From: a virus
Reading direction: 5' to 3' (one strand)
Virus record (IMG/VR): IMGVR_UViG_3300025598_000078
Span: 1-39,990 of that record
DNA length: 39,990 bases
Positions 1 through 8,811 of the stretch are shown in pieces. Both the position numbers and the translations under genes were made by a program. Under the pieces are notes generated by a model. That model worked only from the letters and a program-made list of their open reading frames with translations, did no database searches and was not told where the DNA came from. Within the stretch, counting starts at the first letter, position 1. Each line of letters begins with the position of its first letter.

Positions 1-16
1 AAATAGTAGTAATCAT
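1..16 (-). CDS. 5' end of next tail gene (partial)
   Basis: An ATG on the minus strand at base 16 overlaps the stop of the baseplate J gene in an ATGA arrangement and reads M-I-T-T-I before leaving the window. By position it should be the gene after baseplate J, often a DUF2612/gpI-type baseplate or tail-fibre-connecting protein in phages with this gene order. Only five codons are visible, so its identity is inferred from order alone. Confidence 0.4.
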
Positions 17-1221
17 ACTTTATTGATAATTACGCTAGTTGTTGCTGTTGATCCAGCAGTTGTATTGTAATAGCCTTCTACATCAGCTAAATATAAATGC
101 GTACCAGTAATAGGAGATACAGCAGATCCAGCTATATAAACAGTTACAGATATATTTGAAATTAAATTAGTAGGCAAAACACTAGCTACTGATGTTTCAA
201 ATATACTTTCAATTTCATATAAATTAATAGGCTGACCAACATAAATATTATTAATATAATTAATAATTGCAGGTTGAGCCAAGGATACAATAGATGCATT
301 AGAAGCCACATTGGTTGCTTGAGAACTCCAATTTAAAGTAATACCAGTTTGTTGAACCACTGGATTTACAAAAATAATATTATAAGTATCAGGATAATTA
401 TTAATCGTTACAGTGACATTCCTTGTACTGGAAACTGTTGATCCTACCAAAGAAGATATATCAGGTACAGAATTAAAAATTGCATTGGCTATCTGATAAG
501 GATCTGCACTACCACCACAAATAATTTCCCATTGATTTGTTGCTACATTTCTGACAGATACTAAATTAGGCTGAACTCCACTTACATTTAATAAAGCTGT
601 TTTAATAAATGCTGGAACTCCTTGTGCTGTTGATAATCCAGCTTGAATAACTTGAGCTTGATAGGATTGAATAGTTTGTGCTGTAGCTCCAGCAGTACCG
701 GGATTTATATTAGTACAAGTTAGAGTAATCCCTGAAGGAACAGAAGTAATTAAAGTAGTAACTGTACCAGCAGGAACAGCCCAAGATCCTGAAGAAATGG
801 CTAAACAAAATAGTGCAGAACTTTGACCTGTATTTCCTATAATTCCACCATCTTGAACTGTATATTGATGCGTACCATCAGATACTACAAAACCAATTGG
901 AATCACAAATCCAGCACTTCCTGAAAAAGTTACATAGACAGAAGTATTTGATCCTTGCCCTTGTCTTACTCCATAAACTGCACCTAATTCATACAAAATA
1001 AATGGATTAGCTGTATAGGGTGAAATTGAGTTCACTAAATCAACATAGGCTTGATCTTGAATGACTACAGCACCTGCGGCTGTTGATGCCATATCTTCAA
1101 TAAGAGAGCCCGGTAGATTTGCAGTAAGACCGGGGCTTAAAGCAGTAGCGGCAGAAATTTCAGCATTTAAAAGATCTGTTGGACTTGCAGGAATAGCACC
1201 TGCTGTGGTTAAAGTTGCCAT
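13..1221 (-). CDS. Baseplate J-like wedge protein
   Basis: A 402-residue protein placed after the spike and gp25-like genes, where the baseplate J/gp47 family sits in contractile tails. It forms the wedge arms linking the central hub to the fibres. The N-terminus (residues 1-60: long helix, then a GSLIEDMA-type segment and an IQDQAYVDLVNSISPYTANP stretch) and the beta-rich middle (VYVTFSG, VPAGTVTTL, TCTNINPGTAGA) are typical of this family. The length fits. The gene lies 3 bases downstream of the gp25-like gene, and its stop overlaps the start of the next gene, so it is translated in the same late operon. Assigned from family pattern and gene order. Confidence 0.85.
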   Translation of the reverse strand: MATLTTAGAIPASPTDLLNAEISAATALSPGLTANLPGSLIEDMASTAAGAVVIQDQAYVDLVNSISPYTANPFILYELGAVYGVRQGQGSNTSVYVTFSGSAGFVIPIGFVVSDGTHQYTVQDGGIIGNTGQSSALFCLAISSGSWAVPAGTVTTLITSVPSGITLTCTNINPGTAGATAQTIQSYQAQVIQAGLSTAQGVPAFIKTALLNVSGVQPNLVSVRNVATNQWEIICGGSADPYQIANAIFNSVPDISSLVGSTVSSTRNVTVTINNYPDTYNIIFVNPVVQQTGITLNWSSQATNVASNASIVSLAQPAIINYINNIYVGQPINLYEIESIFETSVASVLPTNLISNISVTVYIAGSAVSPITGTHLYLADVEGYYNTTAGSTATTSVIINKV

Positions 1222-1224
1222 GTA

Positions 1225-1545
1225 TTAACTCGCTACAGTAGTTTGAATTGTTGTACCATTTTGAAATATTGCACTTATATTATAGGTTGGGTTTACAACA
1301 TTTTGCTGTTTTATAACACTTAAACTTGCAAAATAAGGAGCATATTGTTGCTGTGTTCTATTGATTGCAACATCAGGTGGTATTTGTGTTTGTACAGATT
1401 TTTGAGCAGGGATGCCATAGTTTGCATAAAAAGGACTTTCATTCTCACTTAATCGCAAAGTTTGTGCAAGAGTAGCTAACCAAATATAAGAAGTTTCAGT
1501 TATTTCTACCCATTGTCCTTTTTCATTAACTCCATAAGATCTCAT
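1225..1545 (-). CDS. gp25/gpW-like baseplate wedge protein
   Basis: A 106-residue protein between the spike and baseplate J genes, the standard position of the small lysozyme-like gp25/gpW wedge protein. The central segment (about residues 20-50, with YIWLATLAQTLRL, then SPFYANYGIP) resembles that family: a helix followed by the F(Y)-A-N-Y-G-I-P motif. The family nucleates sheath assembly on the baseplate. The start ATG overlaps the stop of the spike gene by a few bases, so the two are probably translationally coupled. A DUF2634-like protein of the same role is the alternative. Confidence 0.7.
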   Translation of the reverse strand: MRSYGVNEKGQWVEITETSYIWLATLAQTLRLSENESPFYANYGIPAQKSVQTQIPPDVAINRTQQQYAPYFASLSVIKQQNVVNPTYNISAIFQNGTTIQTTVAS

Positions 1546-2261
1546 ATTGGTGTTCCTGTATTTGATGTACCTGTTTGAACTCCTGAATGTTTATGCGTAC
1601 TTCCTATTGATACTCCATTATTGGTAATAGTTCCAGTAGTATCAATATTACCAGTAACACTCATGGTGCTACCTGTACCACCACTAATATTAAATCCATC
1701 TTGACCTGTAATGCTACCTTTTACCAATAAATTATTATTCATTACAACATTTCCATCAATTGTTATACCAGTAGAATCAATTGTAATTTTGTTACTAGAA
1801 TAAGCCAATTCTATTTTGTCATTGCCTATCGTTGCTACAGCAGTTGTATTGGGAGAAGTAATAACAATTGAATTTAGATCCGTAGCAGTCCAATTAGCAT
1901 TTCCTACAGGAACAAAAACCAATGCTCCTAAATTACTAGGTGGAATTAATGAGGGTAAACCACTACCCAATCCAGTAATATTTCCTATTTTTGTACTTGC
2001 TGAAATACAGATTCCAGTATCTCCTACTTGTACAGGAATTCTAATATATTTACTACCAATAATAGGGCAAGTGATTTGAGGAAGTGTGGTTGAATCACCT
2101 GTATCTACTTCAAAATTGACAGTGACGATTGCATTAATTGAATCAACTTTTATAACTGAACAAGGGTAAACCTGACCTAATTGTTCCTGATAAGCAGATA
2201 TTTTCTGTTCAGCAAAATTATTTAATGAAACAGCAAAGGGGGTTTTTTGGGCTGAACTCAT
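1542..2261 (-). CDS. Baseplate spike protein (gpV/gp138-like)
   Basis: A 239-residue membrane-piercing spike. Residues about 20-120 form the OB-fold N-terminal domain seen in gp138/gpV-like spikes (VYPCSVIKVDSINAIVTVNFEV, then the PVQVGDTG motif). Residues about 130-215 are rich in T/S/N/G/V and form a triple beta-helix (repeats such as NNNLLVKGSITGQ and VTGNIDTTGTI). The C-terminal tip has H-K-H at residues 223-225 followed by GVQTG, the H-x-H motif that binds an iron ion at the tip of phage spikes. It follows the hub gene directly and overlaps the gp25-like gene. Confidence 0.88.
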   Translation of the reverse strand: MSSAQKTPFAVSLNNFAEQKISAYQEQLGQVYPCSVIKVDSINAIVTVNFEVDTGDSTTLPQITCPIIGSKYIRIPVQVGDTGICISASTKIGNITGLGSGLPSLIPPSNLGALVFVPVGNANWTATDLNSIVITSPNTTAVATIGNDKIELAYSSNKITIDSTGITIDGNVVMNNNLLVKGSITGQDGFNISGGTGSTMSVTGNIDTTGTITNNGVSIGSTHKHSGVQTGTSNTGTPI

Positions 2262-2262
2262 A

Positions 2263-3297
2263 TTAATTAATTGTAGAAGGTAAATTAGATGAAACTACAC
2301 AATCAACAACTGTTACCCAGCTATTCCCATCAGCTTGTCTACTACTTCCTACATTACGAACACGATTGATTTGGAAAACACCTTGAAACGATACATTATT
2401 TCTTTGTTGAGTATTAGCTGATGCGGCAGTATTTACGATGGGTGATTTACTTGGAAAAATAATGTAATTGCCAACTTGTAAATCTCCTCTCATTGTTAAT
2501 TTTGCTTGAATAGTTACATAATCTATCCAAGTTAAATTGCCAATAATATCTTGAAAATCAACTATTACTGTTTTTTGAGTAACAAGTTCTTCCTGAGAAG
2601 CTGTGCCATCATTTAAGAAAAATCCTCTATTAGTAGCAACAATACCAACTCCAAGGTAATTAGGTAATTTTAAAATGTCTTTACTGGTTTGATTTAAATA
2701 TTTATTAAAACTTTCTAAATTAGTATATTTTGCAGATTGTGTTTCAGTAGCAATAAGATTAGGACTGATGCCACCAAAGATAACTAACTCTAACCCTGTT
2801 TTACTTTTTGGATAAGCCTTCTGTAAAGTATTTTTAATCGCATCTTCTAAAAATGTTCCTTTTGTCCAAGTAAAATCCAAATTGACATTAGCACTTGGAC
2901 TAACAGTTGAATTGGTAATAACTAAATCTAAAGTAACAAGATTGCCTTGCCAATTTGCATAAGATTGCAAGATAGATCCATTGATTACCAATCCTTGTTG
3001 TGCTGGATTAGCAAAGGGTAAACCTTTAGACATTCCTAATTTAATTTGTATAGTAGCAAATAAATTATTGATGTAATCAGGGTTTAAATTAGCTGATTGA
3101 TTTAAATCTTCAAAACTAATTCCATAAATTTTTACATACCCTAAACCTTGTGGTTGATAATTCCAAGATTGTGGAATATCAATATCTATTTTTAATGCTT
3201 GAGTATTATTCATTCCATTAGAATATAGCGTACTATAACTTAATGGTGCTCCACCTAATCCTGATTTTGGAACAATTGTAATATCGTAATATCTCAT
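2263..3297 (-). CDS. Baseplate hub protein (gpD/gp27-like)
   Basis: A 344-residue protein upstream of the spike, in the usual place for the trimeric hub that holds it. It starts MRYYDITIVPKSG and contains many short beta strands (YVKIYGISFEDL, VTLDLVITN, IQAKLTMRGDLQVGNYIIFP). The GDLQVGNYIIFP segment near residue 275 resembles the late domain of hub proteins. The start overlaps the stop of the plug gene by 4 bases (ATGA), so translation is coupled. No catalytic motif is visible. Confidence 0.7.
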   Translation of the reverse strand: MRYYDITIVPKSGLGGAPLSYSTLYSNGMNNTQALKIDIDIPQSWNYQPQGLGYVKIYGISFEDLNQSANLNPDYINNLFATIQIKLGMSKGLPFANPAQQGLVINGSILQSYANWQGNLVTLDLVITNSTVSPSANVNLDFTWTKGTFLEDAIKNTLQKAYPKSKTGLELVIFGGISPNLIATETQSAKYTNLESFNKYLNQTSKDILKLPNYLGVGIVATNRGFFLNDGTASQEELVTQKTVIVDFQDIIGNLTWIDYVTIQAKLTMRGDLQVGNYIIFPSKSPIVNTAASANTQQRNNVSFQGVFQINRVRNVGSSRQADGNSWVTVVDCVVSSNLPSTIN

Positions 3298-3566
3298 GGA
3301 TTTATTTCAAAACTAGAACTGCTGACACGATAAACTAAAGTTGATGTTTTAAAATATCCAAATACCAAATTAATATCATAGTCATCAGGAGATCCAATAA
3401 TAGGTCTACTAACAATCAAATTTCTTGAAGTATCATAAATAGAAACATAATATCTTGGTGAATAGATATTCCAAGAACATACAGCTACATAAGTAACCCC
3501 ATCTAATACAGGATTAAACTGAAAATTAGAAGTAGATTGAGGAGTAAATTTAATATAAGTTGTCAT
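3294..3566 (-). CDS. Baseplate plug-like protein (Pam3 gp18 type)
   Basis: A 90-residue all-beta protein between a baseplate protein and the hub. The pattern of residues (YIKFTPQSTSNFQFNPVLDG near the start, then W-N-I-Y-S-P-R-Y-Y-V-S-I-Y-D, then DYDINLVFGYFKTSTLVYR) is like the small baseplate plug family first described in cyanophage Pam3, which closes the hub channel beneath the tail tube. Its length fits that family. It overlaps both neighbours by one to four bases, so it belongs to the baseplate operon. Identification is from recalled pattern and synteny. Confidence 0.65.
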   Translation of the reverse strand: MTTYIKFTPQSTSNFQFNPVLDGVTYVAVCSWNIYSPRYYVSIYDTSRNLIVSRPIIGSPDDYDINLVFGYFKTSTLVYRVSSSSFEINP

Positions 3567-4228
3567 CAGAATGGATAGTATTGATCAACAGTTGGAGCAG
3601 AAGTTGGTGGAACATTATTCCATCCTGTACTTCCACCTAAATTGGGAACAGTAGGAGTGCCATTTGTGATACTTTGCATAACAGTTCCTAAAGTTTGCTG
3701 TAAAAAACCACCTGTGCTAATTAAAGGTTGTACAAAATCCCATTGAAACATATATTGGACTTGTTTATCGCTAATACTACTTACATCTTTAATACTGGTT
3801 AAAAGACAGTTTGTATAAGTATATGCAGGAGTAATCACACTAAATGATCCACCTGAAGAAAGGTGTAAATCTAAAGCTAATTTCATAGCTGTCAAAATAG
3901 CTTGCTTATACACATAGCCACCATTACTTTGTGCTGGACATATCATTAACATACTAATAGTTAAAGGTTCTTGAATAATCGCATTGGAAGCTACTTGTAA
4001 ACTTGCAAATGGATATTCTGCTACTTGCCATTGTTGTAATGTGCCACCGGGTAATGGTTTCCAATGTGCAAACAAAGATTGATTCTCAATCCCCGGAACA
4101 TCAAACAATTCTGTAATAGCGACAATAGGTAAAGTCTGCCCCGGTAAAAATTGTGCAATTCCACCTTGCAACAAAATAGGAGATTGTTCATAAGCTAATG
4201 AAAATATTGTTTGCGTTAAAGAAGTCAA
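3566..4228 (-). CDS. Baseplate protein, unidentified family
   Basis: A 220-residue protein between the tape measure and plug genes. The first half contains FSLAYEQSPILLQGGIAQFLPGQTLPI, a pattern seen in baseplate or tail proteins of phages with a DUF3383 sheath. The second half is beta-rich and ends in a flexible segment rich in P/G/S/T (about residues 185-220). Position suggests a tail-tip or tube-initiator role, such as a distal hub ring. No enzyme motif is visible. The ATG overlaps the tape measure stop by 4 bases. Confidence 0.5.
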   Translation of the reverse strand: MTSLTQTIFSLAYEQSPILLQGGIAQFLPGQTLPIVAITELFDVPGIENQSLFAHWKPLPGGTLQQWQVAEYPFASLQVASNAIIQEPLTISMLMICPAQSNGGYVYKQAILTAMKLALDLHLSSGGSFSVITPAYTYTNCLLTSIKDVSSISDKQVQYMFQWDFVQPLISTGGFLQQTLGTVMQSITNGTPTVPNLGGSTGWNNVPPTSAPTVDQYYPF

Positions 4229-5922
4229 TTTGCACCCCTTGGGTTTTGTATAGCATTAGCAGAAGTATTAATATCAGCACCAGCATTATTATTGATTTGA
4301 ACTTGAACTTTATTCTGAGGAGATAATTTGTTTTCCAATTTTGTTAATGGATTAACATAATTAAAATGCACTGGATCTTTAGCACCAATACCTTGAAATC
4401 CTTCTTGAGCCATGAATGAATTAATATTAAAACCTTTTGGTATTTGATTAATGCCAATATCGACAGCATTTTCGTGAAACCATTGTTGATTTGGATAGTC
4501 TGCTGGATTTGTAGGCATATAAATTCCTTTTTCTCCAGCTAACCATCTATCATATAAATTTTGTTGTTCTTTTCGACTTCTTTTTAAGCTAGTTATAGGT
4601 AAATTTTGTCCAGTTTGTGCTTTATAATCTTGTTTAGCTTTTTCTAGTGCTTGATTAAAATTACTTACTGAACTGCTAGATGGTGATGCTTTATCACTTA
4701 AACCATATTGTTTTCTTAACCATCTATCTATAGCATCATCAATACCACCAAAAAATCCCTGCTCTGCTTTAGAAGATGGAGTATCTAATTCAGGGTTTCT
4801 TGAACCACCAAATAAATTTTTTAATCTTGTTAAAAAACTTTCTAGTTGATCAACAATTGCACCCAATTTTGTTGAGAATTCTTCAATCTTTAATCTTAAA
4901 AATTTTATGGTATTCCAAAATTCATCAACATCTTTTTTAAATTCACCACCTGTTAAATAAATAGCAAATTTTTTAATGCCTTGAACTAAACTATCTAACC
5001 ATTCTTGTAATTCAGGATGACTTAAAAAAGTTTCAATGGCATCAGCTACAGCATCAGATAATTTACCTAAAGATTCAGGTAATTTTTCTAATACATTAAT
5101 AAGTGTAACTTGTAATTTTTGACTGGTTTTATTAAGATTTACCCAAAAATCTTGCCATGCTTTATCTAATTTATCAAAAGTAGCAAATTGTTTATTTCCA
5201 TTTTTTAAATTTTCAATAAATTCTTTAAATTCTTTTTCTTCTAAATTTCCTAATCTTCTTAAAGTTTCATAGTCTATAACTTTAGTAACACCTGTAGCAT
5301 CTAAAATACTTTTTTCACCACCAAATTGTTTAAATAATTGTCTACCTTTTGTTAAAGTATCAGGTAAAAGTTCTGCCGCATTTTTCCCCTGTGTTTGACC
5401 TAAACCAAATGGATTTAATAAATATCTTTTAGTAATGTCACTTTGTATATCAGCCAAATTACCAAGAGTTTGTAGAGGATTAATATACCTTCCACCATAA
5501 ACTTCTGCTGATCGTAATTGACCAGTAGTGATCCCTAAACCTTGAGCAGTTCTTCTTTGACCACTTGTTGCAGAAGCTAAAGCTCCTAAACCAAATCCAC
5601 CACCTATAGCACCTAAAGTTATAAATTTAGCAAAAGAAATAGCTGTATTTGCCATATTCCTTGCAATATTAGCTGTAATTCCAGCCATATTCTTTAATGC
5701 TTGTTCACCATCTTTAATAGATTTATTAAAATCGTCTTGTTTTTTCTTGGCATCCTGTAGGCTTTTACCTACTCCTTGAATACTTTTAATGCCACTTGAA
5801 TTTGCTTTGCTCCAATCTGAAGGCATTTGAGCAAGAGCTTTTTTAATTTTTTCAAATTCTTTAGCAAAGGCTTGAAATTTATCATCTAATACATCAATTT
5901 CAATGACTGATTTTGTTGCCAT
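4225..5922 (-). CDS. Tail tape measure protein with C-terminal M15 peptidase domain
   Basis: A 565-residue protein after the tail chaperones. Residues 1-370 are helical and Lys/Glu/Ala-rich, with a hydrophobic Gly-rich stretch at about 80-120 (ITLGAIGGGFGLGALAS), as in tape measure proteins, which set tail length and cross the membrane. Residues about 420-525 resemble an M15 (D,D-carboxypeptidase or L-Ala-D-Glu) peptidase. Predicted zinc ligands are H483, D488 and H519, and D516 is in a DPVHF motif where EPWHF or DPWHF is usual. The gap between the first His and the Asp is two residues shorter than in most M15 proteins. The domain would cut peptidoglycan during DNA entry. Confidence 0.85.
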   Translation of the reverse strand: MATKSVIEIDVLDDKFQAFAKEFEKIKKALAQMPSDWSKANSSGIKSIQGVGKSLQDAKKKQDDFNKSIKDGEQALKNMAGITANIARNMANTAISFAKFITLGAIGGGFGLGALASATSGQRRTAQGLGITTGQLRSAEVYGGRYINPLQTLGNLADIQSDITKRYLLNPFGLGQTQGKNAAELLPDTLTKGRQLFKQFGGEKSILDATGVTKVIDYETLRRLGNLEEKEFKEFIENLKNGNKQFATFDKLDKAWQDFWVNLNKTSQKLQVTLINVLEKLPESLGKLSDAVADAIETFLSHPELQEWLDSLVQGIKKFAIYLTGGEFKKDVDEFWNTIKFLRLKIEEFSTKLGAIVDQLESFLTRLKNLFGGSRNPELDTPSSKAEQGFFGGIDDAIDRWLRKQYGLSDKASPSSSSVSNFNQALEKAKQDYKAQTGQNLPITSLKRSRKEQQNLYDRWLAGEKGIYMPTNPADYPNQQWFHENAVDIGINQIPKGFNINSFMAQEGFQGIGAKDPVHFNYVNPLTKLENKLSPQNKVQVQINNNAGADINTSANAIQNPRGAN

Positions 5923-5931
5923 TATTTTTCT

Positions 5932-6234
5932 CTAAAATAGTGATTTGTTATTAATTGCTTTAATAAGATGTCTTTGCCTAAATTCTTCTACATCTGACCA
6001 CTTATTACCAATTTCTTCCATAAAATCTTTAAAGCCAATACTACTAATATAATCTAAGATACTAGCAATGATTCCTTCGCCTTCTTGCCAGTAGATTCTT
6101 TTTTGGTCAATATCGGTAAACCATTCTGATATTCCATAATGTCCGAGGATGTAAGTTCCCAACCTCTTAGTGACCCAGCCATCTCCAAGAAAGAATTTTT
6201 CAGATCCTTGGGTGCTACCTTGGAGATTGCTGTA
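5932..6234 (-). CDS. T-like extension of the tail assembly chaperone (made by -1 frameshift)
   Basis: This second reading frame is open from the slippery run at 6234-6240 to a stop at 5932 and has no convincing start of its own; the first possible one is a TTG without a ribosome binding site. Ribosomes slipping back one base on T TTT TTT would add about 100 residues to the first 136 of the chaperone, giving a product of about 236 residues. This matches lambda gpG/gpGT and the frameshifted chaperones of most long-tailed phages. The extension contains ISEWFTDIDQKRIYWQEGEG and ends just before the tape measure gene, the standard position. Confidence 0.8.
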   Translation of the reverse strand, partial: YSNLQGSTQGSEKFFLGDGWVTKRLGTYILGHYGISEWFTDIDQKRIYWQEGEGIIASILDYISSIGFKDFMEEIGNKWSDVEEFRQRHLIKAINNKSLF

Positions 6235-6641
6235 AAAAAAACGAGTGAACTTAATATTTCTGCTTCTTCATCTTCGTCTATAACTTCTCTTTTAATTGCT
6301 GTATCAAGTGTTATAGTTTCCCAGCCATTTTCACCAGTAACCATAATGTTTGTTAAACGAATAATTTCATTGACTAAACCTGCTTTAACCCCACCTGCAC
6401 CATCCCAATTACCAGCTTGATTTGCTATTGCTTTCAAAGCTGGATAAGCGAGTTGAGGTGCAGATAAGGCTAAATGTTCAGCTTTATTATTTGCATCAAA
6501 ACATTGACTAAATACTTTTCCTAATTCAAGATAAAACTGTTCAAATATCGCCCTGCTGATAGAAGAAGAATGTACATATATTATTCCTTTTTCAACAGTT
6601 TGAATTTGCATCACTAAATTCAACTTACGATCAATTTTCAC
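6054..6641 (-). CDS. Tail assembly chaperone (G-like, unshifted product)
   Basis: A 195-residue protein between the tube and tape measure genes. It begins at GTG with AAGGA seven bases upstream. The protein is mixed helical with an acidic patch (IDEDEEAEILSS) just before the slip site and a Lys-rich tail beyond it. G-like chaperones coat the tape measure protein before tube polymerisation. The frameshift extension in the overlapping frame is the best evidence for the assignment. The unshifted frame continues 59 codons past the slip site, longer than in lambda. Confidence 0.8.
   Translation of the reverse strand: MKIDRKLNLVMQIQTVEKGIIYVHSSSISRAIFEQFYLELGKVFSQCFDANNKAEHLALSAPQLAYPALKAIANQAGNWDGAGGVKAGLVNEIIRLTNIMVTGENGWETITLDTAIKREVIDEDEEAEILSSLVFFTAISKVAPKDLKNSFLEMAGSLRGWELTSSDIMEYQNGLPILTKKESTGKKAKESLLVS
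6234..6240 (-). promoter_or_regulatory. -1 ribosomal frameshift slippery site
   Basis: On the minus strand the heptamer T TTT TTT lies in frame with the chaperone codons GTT TTT TTT ACA (6242 down to 6231). It is part of a run of eight T residues, a canonical slippery sequence. The -1 frame is open from the site through 5932 and has a stop upstream at about 6267, so the two frames overlap exactly around the slip point. Confidence 0.8.
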
Positions 6642-6653
6642 TTTTTTTCCTTA

Positions 6654-7097
6654 TTAAGATATTGCAAACAATGATGAGTTAATAGAGTAGACACCACGCA
6701 ATCTAACAATTAATCCAGCTTGCGTACCATCAAAAGCCACTTCTTGAATACTTGATAAAACACAGTTATTCAATTGAAATGGTGATAATGCTACAGAATC
6801 AGGATAAATCGTTACAGATCCTAATGTAGTATTAGTTTCAATTTGAGTTTTATATGCATTACCAAGAGCTTGCGTTCTTAATAAATGCATGGTGACATTT
6901 CCATAAATGTAAGGTTCAGGACTGGTTACTGCTCCAGTTAAAGTACCTATTAATAGAGATGTATCACCATCAAATCCTAAACTAATAGCTTCTCTTGATA
7001 AATAAGAAGAAGTTACATTGAGATTTGCGAAATTTGCGTAAACTACGCTTGCTAGTAGTCTATTTAATGTACCTTGTACAACTTGTGGATTTGCCAT
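6654..7097 (-). CDS. Tail tube protein (putative)
   Basis: A 147-residue protein between the sheath and the tail chaperone, which is the tube position in contractile tails. Its make-up fits a beta-barrel tube subunit: alternating strands such as ISLGFDGDTSLLIGTLTG, NVTMHLLRTQALG and AGLIVRLRGVYSIN, and no Cys in structural positions apart from one NCVLSS. A strong ribosome binding site (AAGGAG) stands before its ATG. DUF3277-like tubes of this size are the likely family, but the match is by position and fold pattern only. Confidence 0.7.
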   Translation of the reverse strand: MANPQVVQGTLNRLLASVVYANFANLNVTSSYLSREAISLGFDGDTSLLIGTLTGAVTSPEPYIYGNVTMHLLRTQALGNAYKTQIETNTTLGSVTIYPDSVALSPFQLNNCVLSSIQEVAFDGTQAGLIVRLRGVYSINSSLFAIS

Positions 7098-7109
7098 TAT
7101 TTATTCTCC

Positions 7110-8432
7110 TTAAACTGGGATATTTGAAGCAGTTAGGTAAATAGTAATGGAACTGAATCCTCTTAATGGTACAAAGGTACAACTTAAACCTTTATAAATA
7201 CCTACTGCATAGTCTGATGGATTTTGAGCTACATAAGTAGCAAAAGATACAGCATTAACTGTAGCAGGTGAGAGAATTAAGCCAAATGAAATACCATTAT
7301 TAACTGTTGCTTGAGCTACTTTTTGTAAAGTATTAATACCAGCCTGATTGTAATACAAAGGATTTGTAGGAGTATTCGATCCATTAATAATTGCACCAGC
7401 TAATGAAGTTGCAACATTGATAGATAGCCAATCTACTGAATACCAGTAATTAAATGGATTATCATCCATAAAATTACCACCTTCAATTAATGTATTACTG
7501 ATTTGACCTTGAGCACCTGTAAATACAAAATTAGCTCCAACCGCTAACACTTGTGTTTGTTGCGTTAGAGTTAAAGTTGAATAAGGTGTTACTGAATAAA
7601 TATAAGTGTATTCTAGCGGTGAAGCTAAATTACTTGAACTTGGATTATATTCTAATGTTGCCCAAAAGAAAGCACTTGTACTAAATTCAGTAGCAGGAGC
7701 ACTAGGACTTGGTAAAACAGCGAATACTGATTTAATTCCAGCATACAAATTATAATTTGCTAATGTAGTTGTTACATAAAAATACTGTTGAGCAGTTGTT
7801 CCTTCATATAACTTGTACATATTAATAGCATTTGTATTAGCATCCCAACTCTTAGGAACTAAATAACTATAAAACTGTGGAGTTAAAGAACTTGCTGGTT
7901 GTCCTACATTTGCAGTAATGTAACTCTGTAGTGCTGTTACACCATTTGCTACAGTATTAGTTCCTAATTCAAGAACATAAACTCCTAAACTAGCACTTTG
8001 AGCAAAGAATGTATTTGCCATTGCTTGTAGTTCAACTGCTGAATTTAATTGGAATGTTCCAAGAGTTGATTCAGCACCGGGGTTTGTTGTTAATGGATAA
8101 GTAACAGTATTTGTTCCTGTAGCTGTTCCAGCAAAAGTACCATCATATCCTGATGGAAGTGTACCAGCAATCACGATTTGCACTGTTGCACCACTTGGAA
8201 TTCCATGAGGTGTAGAAGTTGTTACTGTCACTACTGATGATGACCAAGTAATTGCAGTAATATTAATTGCTGGATTAATGATTGATGTAAGACTACTCAA
8301 GCTAGTTAATAGCTGAGTAGAACCTGTAGCTAATGTAGTACCCCCTTGGCTAACAAATGCACCTGTCCTTTGAAGGGTATTAGGAGCACTTGCTACCTGT
8401 TGAGATACTACTACATTGACAATGTTGGGCAT
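7110..8432 (-). CDS. Tail sheath protein (DUF3383-like)
   Basis: A 440-residue protein with the order of segments seen in DUF3383 sheath proteins: start MPNIVNVVVSQQV with an APNTLQRTGAFVSQGGT segment, a middle with AVELQAMANTFFAQSASLGVYVLELG, and a C-terminal domain with FSSITIYLTASNIPV. Residues about 60-120 hold an inserted beta domain (STPHGIPSGATVQIVIAG, FAGTATGTNTVTYPL), a fold often added to the outer face of sheaths. The sheath contracts to drive the tube through the envelope. AAGGA precedes the start. Confidence 0.85.
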   Translation of the reverse strand: MPNIVNVVVSQQVASAPNTLQRTGAFVSQGGTTLATGSTQLLTSLSSLTSIINPAINITAITWSSSVVTVTTSTPHGIPSGATVQIVIAGTLPSGYDGTFAGTATGTNTVTYPLTTNPGAESTLGTFQLNSAVELQAMANTFFAQSASLGVYVLELGTNTVANGVTALQSYITANVGQPASSLTPQFYSYLVPKSWDANTNAINMYKLYEGTTAQQYFYVTTTLANYNLYAGIKSVFAVLPSPSAPATEFSTSAFFWATLEYNPSSSNLASPLEYTYIYSVTPYSTLTLTQQTQVLAVGANFVFTGAQGQISNTLIEGGNFMDDNPFNYWYSVDWLSINVATSLAGAIINGSNTPTNPLYYNQAGINTLQKVAQATVNNGISFGLILSPATVNAVSFATYVAQNPSDYAVGIYKGLSCTFVPLRGFSSITIYLTASNIPV

Positions 8433-8453
8433 AATGCTTCCTTATTTAAAAAA

Positions 8454-8771
8454 TTAAATGAAGCTGATAGATACAACTTGACCAGTTCCTACTTCGTACA
8501 CGATGCCATTTTTACAAGGAAAATCAATTGTATAAGTACCTACAGTATTAGGGATGACAGCAACTAAATTTGAAGCACTTGCTCCACCAATAGTTGCAGA
8601 ATCATAAATTCCACCTGTTGTTGATCCTGCTGTTGTTACATTGACTTTAGCGATACGACCACCTGTTGATTTAACTAAAGTATTTGCTGATACATTCAAG
8701 AATGTATTGATGCCTTGTGCTGTAATTAATGCACCATTAATTACTGCTGGTTGTCCATTTCCAATTGCCAT
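8454..8771 (-). CDS. Small virion structural protein (unknown)
   Basis: A 105-residue protein between the 361-residue neck/tail protein and the sheath. It has a short N-terminal helix and a beta-rich remainder (IAKVNVTTAGSTTGGIYDSA, NLVAVIPNTVGTYTIDFPCKNGIVYEVGTGQVVSISFI). Proteins of this look occur among small head-decoration or tail surface proteins of phages, but the family was not identified. It has its own AAGGAG ribosome binding site, which suggests abundant expression. A virion role is inferred from position. Confidence 0.55.
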   Translation of the reverse strand: MAIGNGQPAVINGALITAQGINTFLNVSANTLVKSTGGRIAKVNVTTAGSTTGGIYDSATIGGASASNLVAVIPNTVGTYTIDFPCKNGIVYEVGTGQVVSISFI

Positions 8772-8811
8772 GATAACTCCTTATTTAAACTGTTAAACAC
8801 ATAAAAAAAAA

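Noticed and set aside
5932-6162. A separate 76-codon gene beginning at TTG
   Set aside because: No ribosome binding site; the frame is open further upstream to the slippery run, so it is better explained as the frameshift extension of the chaperone.
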